Origin: Phycisphaerales bacterium UBA7708
Lineage (GTDB): Bacteria > Planctomycetota > Phycisphaerae > Sedimentisphaerales > Anaerohalosphaeraceae
Direction: 5' to 3'
DNA length: 13,096 nt
NCBI GenBank assembly: GCA_002482415.1
Contig: DLFY01000322.1
Location: 4,994-18,089 of the forward strand
Shown: positions 6,908 through 13,096 of the stretch, in pieces
Numbering within the stretch: the stretch's first letter is position 1
How the letters are laid out: each line of letters opens with the position of its first letter
Position numbers and translations under genes: made by a program
The notes under the pieces: generated by a model
Database searches by the model: none
Seen by the model: only the letters and a program-made list of their open reading frames with translations
Told to the model about the DNA's origin: nothing

Positions 6908-7885
6908 ATGTTTGATTTGGATTATGCACGGATGGTATTGCAGGCGGAGGCGGCGGGGGTTGCTTCGCTGGAACAGATTGTCGGGCAGCCTGCCTATGCA
7001 AAAGCCTGCGAGATGATATTCAATTGCAGCGGCTCGGTGATTGTCACCGGGGTTGGCAAGGCGGGCATTGTCGGCAATAAAATCAGCGGAACGCTGGCTT
7101 CGACGGGGACACCGAGTCATTTTCTGCACCCAACCGAAGCGGTACACGGGGACCTGGGGCGGGTGCGGCGGAATGATGTTGTGCTGGCATTGAGTCACAG
7201 CGGCAGCAGCGACGAGATTCTGCGGCTGATTGAGCCGCTCAAGCAGCGGGAAATACGCCTGATATCGATTGTCGGAGACAGTCAGAGCCGGCTGGCCAGG
7301 CACAGTGACGTGGCATTATGCATGGGCAGGATGGCGGAGGCATGTCCGCTGGGTCTGGCGCCGAGTGTTTCGACGACCTGTATGCTGGCGCTGGGGGATT
7401 CGCTGGCGCTGACGGTGATGAAGGCGCGGCAGTTCAGTACGGAAGAATATGCCCGGTTCCATCCGGCCGGGGCGCTGGGAGCCAAACTGATTACAGTGGG
7501 GCAGACGATGTGGTTCAAATCCGGCGAGACGCTGCCGCTGGTCAAGTCCGGCCAGACGGTCCAGCAGATGCTGGATTTGACCAGCCAGCAGAAACGGCAT
7601 GGTGCGGTGATCGTGGTGGACGGCGAGGGAAAGCTGGCGGGAATTATTACCGACGGCGACCTGCGGCGTGCGATGACGCGGTTTACCAAAGAGGTGTTCG
7701 GCAAACGCGCCGAGGAAATCATGACCGCCGGCTGCAAGCGGGTGCGGGAAGATACGCTGGCGGCGGAAGCGATGGCGATTTTCCATCGGTACCGGATTGA
7801 TGAATTGCCGGTGGTGGACAGTGACGATCGGCCGATTGGTCTGATTGACGTTCAGGATATTGTGGCGATTAAGATTGTGGGGTAA
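6908..7885 (+). CDS. kdsD: Arabinose-5-phosphate isomerase (KdsD/KpsF/GutQ family)
   Basis: This enzyme interconverts ribulose 5-phosphate and arabinose 5-phosphate, the first committed step to Kdo. With the start at 6908 it has 325 residues. An SIS domain comes first (about 35-170: GVGKAG, STGTPSHFLHPTEAVHGDLG, LSHSGSSDE, CPLGLAPSVSTT, FHPAGALG), then two CBS domains (about 200-258 with ITDGDLRRA, and 267-323 with IDELPVVD). The four residues reported as important in E. coli KdsD (K59, H88, E111, H193) all align with a constant offset of eight: K51, H80, E103, H185. I prefer ATG 6908 because AAAAAGGA (6896-6903) sits four bases before it. An in-frame ATG at 6893 would add five residues but has no ribosome binding site. 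It is 33 bases after rng, probably the same transcript, and 188 bases before kdsC. Confidence 0.94.
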   Translation: MFDLDYARMVLQAEAAGVASLEQIVGQPAYAKACEMIFNCSGSVIVTGVGKAGIVGNKISGTLASTGTPSHFLHPTEAVHGDLGRVRRNDVVLALSHSGSSDEILRLIEPLKQREIRLISIVGDSQSRLARHSDVALCMGRMAEACPLGLAPSVSTTCMLALGDSLALTVMKARQFSTEEYARFHPAGALGAKLITVGQTMWFKSGETLPLVKSGQTVQQMLDLTSQQKRHGAVIVVDGEGKLAGIITDGDLRRAMTRFTKEVFGKRAEEIMTAGCKRVREDTLAAEAMAIFHRYRIDELPVVDSDDRPIGLIDVQDIVAIKIVG

Positions 7886-7903
7886 AACCCCGGCGGGTGT
7901 GTT

Positions 7904-7929
7904 ATACCCAACGGGTATGATTATTCCGC
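7904..7929 (+). repeat. Leader repeat part 1, copy A (before kdsC)
   Basis: ATACCC (7904-7909), loop AAC, GGGTAT (7913-7918), then GATTATTCCGC. The 18 bases CGGGTATGATTATTCCGC (7912-7929) recur exactly at 8616-8633 before the next gene. The hairpin starts 19 bases after the kdsD stop. A degenerate extra copy of the hairpin (ACCC C GGC GGGT) lies at 7887-7898. An ATG inside the repeat (7917) opens a 14-codon frame. Confidence 0.7.
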
Positions 7930-7948
7930 GACGGCCACGGGCCGTTTT
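7930..7948 (+). terminator. Terminator-like hairpin in the kdsD-kdsC gap
   Basis: ACGGCC (7931-7936), loop ACG, GGCCGT (7940-7945), then TTT and AT. The stem is perfect and GC-rich, but the T-run is only four long if the last stem T is counted, so termination would be partial. An outer GATTA (7919-7923) / TAATC (7959-7963) pairing could enclose it. This could act as an attenuator between kdsD and kdsC. Confidence 0.4.
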
Positions 7949-7966
7949 ATGCCGCGCGTAATCACG

Positions 7967-7980
7967 GGGTAACGTTACCC
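7967..7980. promoter_or_regulatory. 14-bp perfect palindrome, possible operator
   Basis: GGGTAACGTTACCC reads the same on both strands with no spacer. It lies 94 bases before the kdsC start. Perfect, gapless palindromes of this length fit a dimeric repressor site as well as a hairpin. As a hairpin the loop would have to melt the centre. I cannot name a regulator. Confidence 0.4.
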
Positions 7981-8000
7981 TGCGCAGCCGCGAGGATAAA

Positions 8001-8030
8001 GCTGTTGCTGGAAGCTGGCGGCTGAAAGCT
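8001..8030 (+). repeat. Degenerate GCTGNNN tandem repeat
   Basis: GCTG occurs four times with six- to seven-base spacing (8001, 8007, 8014, 8021), followed by a final GCT at 8028. The last units overlap the left arm of the leader hairpin at 8018-8040. It is absent from the corresponding gap before the LptC-like gene. Confidence 0.35.
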
Positions 8031-8076
8031 ATTTAGCCGCGACGAAACGGGAAATTTCAAGTAGGGTCAGTATATG
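8018..8076 (+). promoter_or_regulatory. Leader repeat part 2, copy A: hairpin plus conserved tract into the kdsC start
   Basis: The hairpin GCGGCT (8018-8023) / AGCCGC (8035-8040) with an 11-base loop is followed by a tract containing CCGCGACGAAACGG and ending TCAGTATATG at the start codon. Bases 8037-8076 align without gaps to 8672-8711 at 35 of 40 positions. The ribosome binding site (AGGG, 8063-8066) lies inside the conserved tract, so the element could control translation. Confidence 0.65.
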
Positions 8077-8598
8077 TGTGCAAAACAGGCGGATTTAGGC
8101 GGGATTCAACTGCTGATCATGGATGTGGACGGTGTTTTGACCGACGGCGGGATTATTATTCATTCGGATGGCTCGGAAAGCAAGCGGTTCAATGTGCTGG
8201 ACGGTCAGCGGGTGACGCTGTGGCATCGGGCGGGTCTGGACAGCGCCATCCTCAGCGGACGTGAGACGGCGGCGACGACGGTACGGGCTGAGCAGCTCGG
8301 AATTAAATATGTGCTGCAGGGCTGCAAGCAGAAACTGCCGGCTTTCGAGCAATTGCTGAAGGATACGGGATACGCGCCCGAGCAGGTGGCCTATATCGGG
8401 GATGACTGGCTGGATTTGCCGCTGCTGCGGCGGGTGGGATTTGCGGTGGTGCCGGCACAGGGTGTCGAGGAAATCAAGCCGTATGCCCATTATGTGACGC
8501 GGGCTGCCGGCGGGGACGGGGCGGTGGCGGAGGTGATTGAGTATATTTTGCGTCAGACGGGTCGATGGGAGCGGTCGATTGAGCGGTATCTGGTATAA
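8074..8598 (+). CDS. kdsC: KdsC-type 3-deoxy-D-manno-octulosonate 8-phosphate phosphatase (HAD)
   Basis: This is a HAD-superfamily phosphatase that removes phosphate from Kdo 8-phosphate, making Kdo for the LPS inner core. The 174 residues fit the capless KdsC/YrbI subgroup (about 170-190). Motif I is LLIMDVDGVLTDGG, with nucleophile D17 and general acid D19. It is followed by NVLDGQRVTLWHRAG, motif II in AILSGRET, the lysine region LQGCKQKLPAFEQLL, and motif III/IV GDDWLDLPLLRRVGFAVVPAQG. The C-terminus AAGGDGAVAEVIEYILRQ is the tail that in this family reaches the active site of the neighbouring subunit. The start ATG 8074 follows AGGG at seven-base spacing. It lies between kdsD and an LptC-like gene, the classic order. 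The related HAD CMP-Kdo or Neu5Ac-9-phosphate type enzymes are less likely given kdsD next door. Confidence 0.92.
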   Translation: MCAKQADLGGIQLLIMDVDGVLTDGGIIIHSDGSESKRFNVLDGQRVTLWHRAGLDSAILSGRETAATTVRAEQLGIKYVLQGCKQKLPAFEQLLKDTGYAPEQVAYIGDDWLDLPLLRRVGFAVVPAQGVEEIKPYAHYVTRAAGGDGAVAEVIEYILRQTGRWERSIERYLV

Positions 8599-8607
8599 AT
8601 TAAGGAA

Positions 8608-8633
8608 ATACCCGGCGGGTATGATTATTCCGC
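8608..8633 (+). repeat. Leader repeat part 1, copy B (before the LptC-like gene)
   Basis: ATACCC (8608-8613), loop GGC, GGGTAT (8617-8622), then GATTATTCCGC. The stem and following bases are identical to copy A, and only the first two loop bases differ (AA in A, GG in B). It starts nine bases after the kdsC stop. The internal ATG (8621) opens an 11-codon frame that ends within the next hairpin. Confidence 0.7.
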
Positions 8634-8647
8634 AAGCAAAAGAAGCA

Positions 8648-8711
8648 CGCGGTTAATGTTTCTGTACTTAACCGCGACGAAACGGAAATTTTTAAGCAGG
8701 ATCAGTATATG
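8648..8711 (+). promoter_or_regulatory. Leader repeat part 2, copy B: hairpin plus conserved tract into the LptC-like start
   Basis: A perfect 9-bp stem CGCGGTTAA (8648-8656) / TTAACCGCG (8668-8676) with an 11-base loop is followed by GACGAAACGG and the tract ending TCAGTATATG. Relative to copy A the stem carries a paired change (C:G in A becomes T:A in B at the fifth pair of GCGGCT versus GCGGTT), which favours a conserved fold over chance. The AGGA ribosome binding site (8698-8701) is in the tract. Confidence 0.65.
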
Positions 8712-11672
8712 ATGGTGCGAAAGCTGATTATCGGCATCGTGGCCGCGGCCATAGTGGCGTTATTGTTCTGGGGATACCTGCGACTGACGGGCAGCAAGGG
8801 ATTGCCGACCGGGCAGACGTCGTCGATACGGGATATCCCCGATCTGCCGGATGACCCGCAGGCCCGGCAGATTGACCAGACGAAAATCATTGGGGTCAAC
8901 CAGGCGCGTTATACCATTCTGGACCCTCAGACGCGGCAGGTTCGTCGAATTTTTGGTTTTGAGCGTCTTGTCAATCCCGGGGCCCAATCCAACAACTGGC
9001 AGGTGCTCAAGCCGTATATGTATGTGTTTGAAGACCGGTTTCGGTGCCGGATGGATGCGGATAAGGGGGATATTCAGGTGGAAGACAGCGGCAGTACGCC
9101 GGTCCCCCAGGATGCCCAGTTGACCGGCAAGGTGGTCATCCGGCTGCTGCCGGCCGAAGGACAGAAATTTACCGAGACAGTGATTCTGCTGGATGATTTG
9201 AATTACAGCAGTGAGCGGTCGGAGTTCTTCACCAATGGGCCGGTGGAGCTGATTTCAGCCCAGGCCCGGCTGGTGGGCAAGGGGATGCTGATGATGCATA
9301 ACCCGGCCAACGGGCGGATAGAGTATTTTCAAATCAGGGACCTGGAGTATCTGCGGTTGAAAAATGCGGTGTCATCGAAATTGTTCGGCAGTGAATCCGG
9401 TACAGAAGCCGTGAAAGCCGGTGACGGGACGGCCAGGCCTGAAGCGGCGAAGAAGCCTGTACCTGCCAAACCTGTTGATTCTGATGGGAAGGCGGCATCT
9501 GGGACAGCAAGAACAGAGCCGAACAGTACCGATATGCTGACGGCTCCGCTGCTGTATCAATGTGCCTTGCGGGACAATGTGGAGATACACTATGCCCGGC
9601 AGGCCATTATCAAAGGGGCGCAGGAAATTACGATTCTGAATATGCTGTTCGGGCCGCAGCCCGGCAGTGGGGCATCGGACGAACCAGCGGCACAGCAGTC
9701 TGCCGCGACGGCGGTTCAACCTGCGGCAGTGACAGCACAATCTCCTGAAACGCTGCTGGAAGGCGAACTGCCGTGGGAACAGCGAACCAAACTGCCGGAG
9801 ATTCCGGCCGACGATGATACGACCGATGTGATTGTGACCTGCGACGGCGGAATTGTAGTCAAACCGATGGACAGTTTGTATGATGGAAAGACGGAGATTT
9901 CGCTGGATGTTCAGGTGACCGGCAAGCCGCTGCTGATTCAGCGGCTGGATGCTGCGGCCGGCCAGGCGCCTTACACGATGGTGCAGTGTCAGAGCCTGCA
10001 ATATAGTCCCTCGCAGGACGTGCTGAAGCTGTTTGTGGGTGAATTTGAAAAAACGGTGCGGCTGAATATGAATGCCGACGGCGGGTATCTGGAGACAACG
10101 GGCAATGTGCTGTGGGACCGCAAGAGCAGTTATGCCCTTGTGGATGGGCCGGGCAAAATGGTGTTTGAGCCTTCAAGCGGCAAGACCGATACTGCAACAA
10201 ATACCGGGACGACGACACTTTCCGGGCCGGCACAGGTGACGTTCGGGCAGAAGATGGATGTGTTCTTTGCCGAGGCGCCGCAGTCGGCCCAGGGCGAGAT
10301 GGCCCTTGCGGCGGTCAATCTGGCCGGCGGGATGAAGGCAGTGATGAAAAACAGTTCCACGCTTCGCACGCAGGCCCAGTCGGCCCGTCTGGAATTCAAT
10401 CCGGGCAATCAGCTTGCCCGCGTGGAGCTGGATGGTGATGTGCAGTTTGCCTCCGAAGCGGAACAGGGCAAGTCTCAGGCCCAGGCGGATAAGGCGGTGC
10501 TGAGTTTTGCGGCGGAAAATACCCTGACGACTGCGGATTTCAAAGGACATGTGGCTTTTGATGCGGCGCAGGGGACGTTTACTTCCGGCGACGCGACCAT
10601 TCAGTTTGCCAAAAATGAATCGGGCCAGCTTGAGCCGGTGGCACTGACCAGTACGACCGAGGCGGTGATGGTCAGCAAGTCTGACAAGGCCGACCAGAAA
10701 CCGGCGCGATTCGAGGCCCAGCGGATTGATTATGAATTGTCCAAAGGATCGGCGGTGGCTCAGGGACCGGTGGTGTTCAGCTTCTTTACGCCCGCCGATG
10801 CCAATGACCCGGGCTCAAGCCTGCCGGTAACGATTACGGCGCAGAAGAATGCGGAATTTATCACAGGGTCGGGCAGAAGTATTCGGCAGGTGGTGTTTAA
10901 CGACAACGTGATTGGTGATGCCACCGAGGAAAAGCCGCAGGAAAAGACGATTCGCCGCTTTTATGGGGATAAGCTGACGGTGGACCTGGGGACTGATCCC
11001 AATGGGCGGACCACGATCAGTCATGTGGCAGTGACCGACGGCAATGTGCGTCTGGAGGCAAGGCGGTTTCTGGAGCAGGCCCTGGTCAGCCATGTAAAAT
11101 TGAGCTGCGAGCGGTTTGATTATGACCATGCAACACGGATGATTGCCGCGGCCGGGCCGGGCAAAATCGAGCTGAATAATCAGGAGGTGGTGACCGATCC
11201 AAATACCCCGGCGGGTTCACTGGATTTGCGGCAGCCATGCTATGCCCTGGTTGAAGGATTTAAAACGCTGACCTGGAACATCCCGACCCAGCAGATTACT
11301 GCTGTCGGCGGGGACAAGTCGCTGTCGCTGGGTTATATTACGATGAAAGACGGCAATCCGGACAAGGTGACCAAGGCCCAGTCAATGCATACGACCCTGC
11401 AGCTTGCCAAAGATGCCGCGGATCGAACGGTCTTGAGCGAACTGCTGGCTGAAGGCGGAATTTATCTGGAGCAGGTTGGCCAGCATGTGCTGGCGGGGCA
11501 GAAGCTGCGATATACCGGCGCGGATGGCTGGGTGCATATCGAGGGCACTGATACTCAGCCGTGTTTTGTGGATGGCGTCAAGGTGCCCGTAGTGGATTAT
11601 AACTTGCAGACCGGCCAGTTGAAGACGCGGCTGAGCACGACGCCGGGTGCGATTCCGGTTGAAACAAAATAA
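8709..11672 (+). CDS. Large LptC/OstA-like LPS transport protein
   Basis: The protein has 987 residues. The N-terminus (MMVRKLIIGIVAAAIVALLFWG) is a single membrane anchor, so the rest is probably periplasmic. Residues about 60-215 resemble LptC, the bitopic protein that bridges the LptBFG transporter to LptA, in strand pattern (RYTILDPQTRQVRRIFGFE, NWQVLKPYMYVFEDRFRCRMDADKGDIQVED). Two Ala/Pro/Thr-rich linkers (about 228-275 and 315-350) flank a short OstA-like segment. From about 370 to the end come repeated beta segments of LptA/OstA type, each with a G-x-V core: GNVLW (~464), GDVQF (~576), GHVAF (~612), GPVVF (~685), DNV (~731), GNVRL (~777), GGIYL (~915). E. coli LptC and LptA are each under 200 residues, so this looks like a bridge built as one chain. 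It follows kdsC, as lptC does in E. coli, but no lptA or lptB follows. The family call is moderate, and the fusion is inference. Confidence 0.7.
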   Translation: MMVRKLIIGIVAAAIVALLFWGYLRLTGSKGLPTGQTSSIRDIPDLPDDPQARQIDQTKIIGVNQARYTILDPQTRQVRRIFGFERLVNPGAQSNNWQVLKPYMYVFEDRFRCRMDADKGDIQVEDSGSTPVPQDAQLTGKVVIRLLPAEGQKFTETVILLDDLNYSSERSEFFTNGPVELISAQARLVGKGMLMMHNPANGRIEYFQIRDLEYLRLKNAVSSKLFGSESGTEAVKAGDGTARPEAAKKPVPAKPVDSDGKAASGTARTEPNSTDMLTAPLLYQCALRDNVEIHYARQAIIKGAQEITILNMLFGPQPGSGASDEPAAQQSAATAVQPAAVTAQSPETLLEGELPWEQRTKLPEIPADDDTTDVIVTCDGGIVVKPMDSLYDGKTEISLDVQVTGKPLLIQRLDAAAGQAPYTMVQCQSLQYSPSQDVLKLFVGEFEKTVRLNMNADGGYLETTGNVLWDRKSSYALVDGPGKMVFEPSSGKTDTATNTGTTTLSGPAQVTFGQKMDVFFAEAPQSAQGEMALAAVNLAGGMKAVMKNSSTLRTQAQSARLEFNPGNQLARVELDGDVQFASEAEQGKSQAQADKAVLSFAAENTLTTADFKGHVAFDAAQGTFTSGDATIQFAKNESGQLEPVALTSTTEAVMVSKSDKADQKPARFEAQRIDYELSKGSAVAQGPVVFSFFTPADANDPGSSLPVTITAQKNAEFITGSGRSIRQVVFNDNVIGDATEEKPQEKTIRRFYGDKLTVDLGTDPNGRTTISHVAVTDGNVRLEARRFLEQALVSHVKLSCERFDYDHATRMIAAAGPGKIELNNQEVVTDPNTPAGSLDLRQPCYALVEGFKTLTWNIPTQQITAVGGDKSLSLGYITMKDGNPDKVTKAQSMHTTLQLAKDAADRTVLSELLAEGGIYLEQVGQHVLAGQKLRYTGADGWVHIEGTDTQPCFVDGVKVPVVDYNLQTGQLKTRLSTTPGAIPVETK

Positions 11673-11707
11673 AAGATTGCAGCATTCGGCTGCGAACATG
11701 ATCCCAT

Positions 11708-11743
11708 AAAAAACCCCCGGTTCGAAATCGAATCGGGGGTTTT
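11708..11743. terminator. Strong bidirectional terminator
   Basis: CCCCCGGTTCG (11714-11724), loop AAAT, CGAATCGGGGG (11729-11739): 11 pairs with one G-U. The + strand then reads TTTTGTTTT, and the - strand reads six T (complement of 11708-11713). The flanking A and T runs can extend the stem. It lies between two convergent genes and serves both. Confidence 0.92.
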
Positions 11744-11766
11744 GTTTTATCCAAACGGGCGGGATG

Positions 11767-13096
11767 TTATTTCTGTTCCACCAGTTCCATGATGCCGGCA
11801 TCGATGAACTGGCCGCCATTGGTCTGTTTGCACTGGATGGCCAGGGTGTTGGTGCCTTTTTTAAGGGCCTTTGCCGCGGTTTCCGGCAGCATTACGATTC
11901 CATATTCACTGGTGAAGCCGGACAACTCGGCGACGAGGGTGCCGTTGATATAGACTTTGGCATCTTCGTCGTGATGGATGGTCAGGGCGATATCGCCTTT
12001 TGGGGTGTCGCCCAGCTCAAAGGTTCTGCGGAGCCAGATTTCGCCGGTCTTCCACTCGGTGCCCACGACGGCGCCCGGTGTGCTCTGGGTGCCGAAGCCG
12101 CCTTTGCCTGTGGTCCATGCCGCATCATTAAATTGCGGCTGAAACCAGTTTTCAGCGGGGGCGGCGGTGGTGTATTTCCACGACTGGGCCTGCGTCTGGG
12201 AAGACGGAATCAGGGTCTGGACTTTGGGCATGGGCAGATAGAGTTTCTTGTGGGCCTTAATCAGGCTGGGCTTGTCCATCTTGAAGATGGCCCGGTCATA
12301 GGTCAGCAGGCCGTTGACTTCGACTTCCACGTCGGTGGTCTGTGTATAGACGGCGGCACTGAGGCCGTCGGCAATCAGAGGCCGCAGCATGGCCATCAGG
12401 TTCAGATAGGCGGTTGTCAGTTCCGCTTCATTCTTATAGCTGCGATAACCCCAGTTCTTTTCATCCTGCCAGGTATGGCCGGCTACCGGCAGACCCAGTC
12501 CGCCGAATTCGCCGAGCACCACGGCGCGGGCTTCTTCGACTTTGGGCATGTTGGGTGCGGGATAATGACGCATGTCATTGACATGGCCGACGCCGCGATC
12601 GGACCAGCCGCTGGCATTGTTGACTAAGCGGGTGGGATCGAGTTCTTCGGTCCATTTGACGATGCGGGCGGTGTCAAACTGGCCCCAGCCTTCATTGAAC
12701 GGAACCCACATCACGATGGAGGGGTAGTTATACAGGGCGGTGATGATGTTCTTCCATTCGGTTTCGTAGATGGCAACGGATTCGGGCGTCCGCACGATAT
12801 CCGGATCGTTGGGGCCGATATAGCGGTCGCCGCTGGGCATATCCTGCCAGACGATAATACCGAGCTTGTCACACCAGTAGTACAGACGTGCCGGTTCGGT
12901 CTTGACATGCTTGCGGAGCATGTTCATGCCCAGTTCCTTGAGGATTTCCACGTCAAACTTCAGTGCCTCGTCGGTGGGGGCGGTATAAAGTCCATCCGGC
13001 CACCAGCCCTGATCGAGCGGGCCGTACTGGAAGAGGAACTGGTTGTTGAGCATGATGCGCGTGATGCCTTTTTCATCTTTGCCGAGACTGATTTTA
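11767..13096 (-). CDS. Glycoside hydrolase family 2 protein, C-terminal part (5' end beyond window)
   Basis: This is a GH2-type beta-glycosidase (beta-galactosidase, glucuronidase or mannosidase group). The substrate cannot be told from this part. The frame is open through the right edge: residues KISLGKDEKGITRI precede the Met at 13053 and fit the family, so that Met is internal. The TIM barrel shows FQYGPLDQGWWPDGLYTAPTDEAL, MNMLRKHVKTEPARLYYWCDKLGIIVWQDMPSG, the acid/base glutamate in WVPFNEGWG (codon 12691-12693) and the probable nucleophile in VVLGEFGG (12508-12510). After the barrel a jelly-roll, carbohydrate-binding-like domain (about 11770-12180) contains FNDAAWTTGKGGFGT, WLRRTF and HDEDAKVYINGTLVAEL. 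The signal peptide, if any, is outside the window. The gene is convergent to the LPS genes and shares their terminator, and it is probably unrelated polysaccharide-degradation content. Confidence 0.9.
   Translation of the reverse strand, partial: KISLGKDEKGITRIMLNNQFLFQYGPLDQGWWPDGLYTAPTDEALKFDVEILKELGMNMLRKHVKTEPARLYYWCDKLGIIVWQDMPSGDRYIGPNDPDIVRTPESVAIYETEWKNIITALYNYPSIVMWVPFNEGWGQFDTARIVKWTEELDPTRLVNNASGWSDRGVGHVNDMRHYPAPNMPKVEEARAVVLGEFGGLGLPVAGHTWQDEKNWGYRSYKNEAELTTAYLNLMAMLRPLIADGLSAAVYTQTTDVEVEVNGLLTYDRAIFKMDKPSLIKAHKKLYLPMPKVQTLIPSSQTQAQSWKYTTAAPAENWFQPQFNDAAWTTGKGGFGTQSTPGAVVGTEWKTGEIWLRRTFELGDTPKGDIALTIHHDEDAKVYINGTLVAELSGFTSEYGIVMLPETAAKALKKGTNTLAIQCKQTNGGQFIDAGIMELVEQK

Noticed and set aside
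5324..7303. A 659-codon open frame on the - strand opposite rng and kdsD
   Set aside because: Its product is rich in Arg, His, Gln and Leu with no recognisable motif, and the + strand there holds two well-conserved enzymes with intact catalytic residues. It is a GC-bias shadow.
11764..12627. A 287-codon + strand frame opposite the GH2 gene
   Set aside because: The - strand frame has clear GH2 catalytic motifs and is open across the window edge. The + frame matches nothing and starts just beyond the terminator.
1..13096. CRISPR array, tRNA, rRNA, insertion sequence or phage genes
   Set aside because: I saw no regularly spaced repeats, tRNA-like cloverleaf, transposase or phage motifs on either strand.

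Overview
The window is a dense bacterial gene block from a Gram-negative, LPS-making organism. Ten protein-coding genes are visible. Nine are on the + strand and one convergent gene is on the - strand. The first and last genes run off the window edges. A planctomycete of the Phycisphaerae type, or another PVC-group bacterium, is my best guess. It rests on the very large OstA/LptC-type protein, the mixed PTS and Kdo gene set, and the glycoside hydrolase style. This is inference, and no rRNA or other taxonomic marker gene is present to settle it.

Layout. 2-841: 3' part of a YbhN/UPF0104 (lysylphosphatidylglycerol synthase TM-type) membrane protein. 842-1403: about 560 bases without a convincing gene, holding several hairpins and a good intrinsic terminator at 1166-1211. 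1404-4446: hpf, ptsN, an HPr gene and a full-length PTS Enzyme I, which together form a regulatory-type (PTS-Ntr-like) phosphorelay with no sugar permease. 4581-6874: a DUF2344 (radical-SAM-linked) protein directly followed by an RNase E/G. 6908-11672: kdsD, kdsC and a 987-residue LptC/OstA-like protein, covering Kdo precursor synthesis and LPS export. 11708-11743: a strong bidirectional terminator. 11767-13096: the C-terminal part of a GH2 glycoside hydrolase on the - strand.

How the genes relate. The E. coli locus kdsD-kdsC-lptC-lptA-lptB-rpoN-hpf-ptsN-rapZ-npr contains most of these families. Here they recur in a different order, with DUF2344 and RNase G in the middle, a full Enzyme I next to HPr, and rpoN, lptA, lptB and rapZ absent from the window. 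The link between the nitrogen-type PTS and envelope genes is therefore kept while the order has changed.

The most unusual signal is in the gaps before kdsC and before the LptC-like gene. Both gaps carry the same two-part leader. The first part is an ATACCC/GGGTAT hairpin followed by an identical 18-mer. The second part is a GC-rich hairpin whose stem differs by a compensatory pair change. It runs straight into a 40-base tract, 35/40 identical, that ends at the start codon. This may be a shared cis-regulatory RNA for Kdo/LPS genes or a dispersed intergenic repeat, and a genome-wide search would decide.
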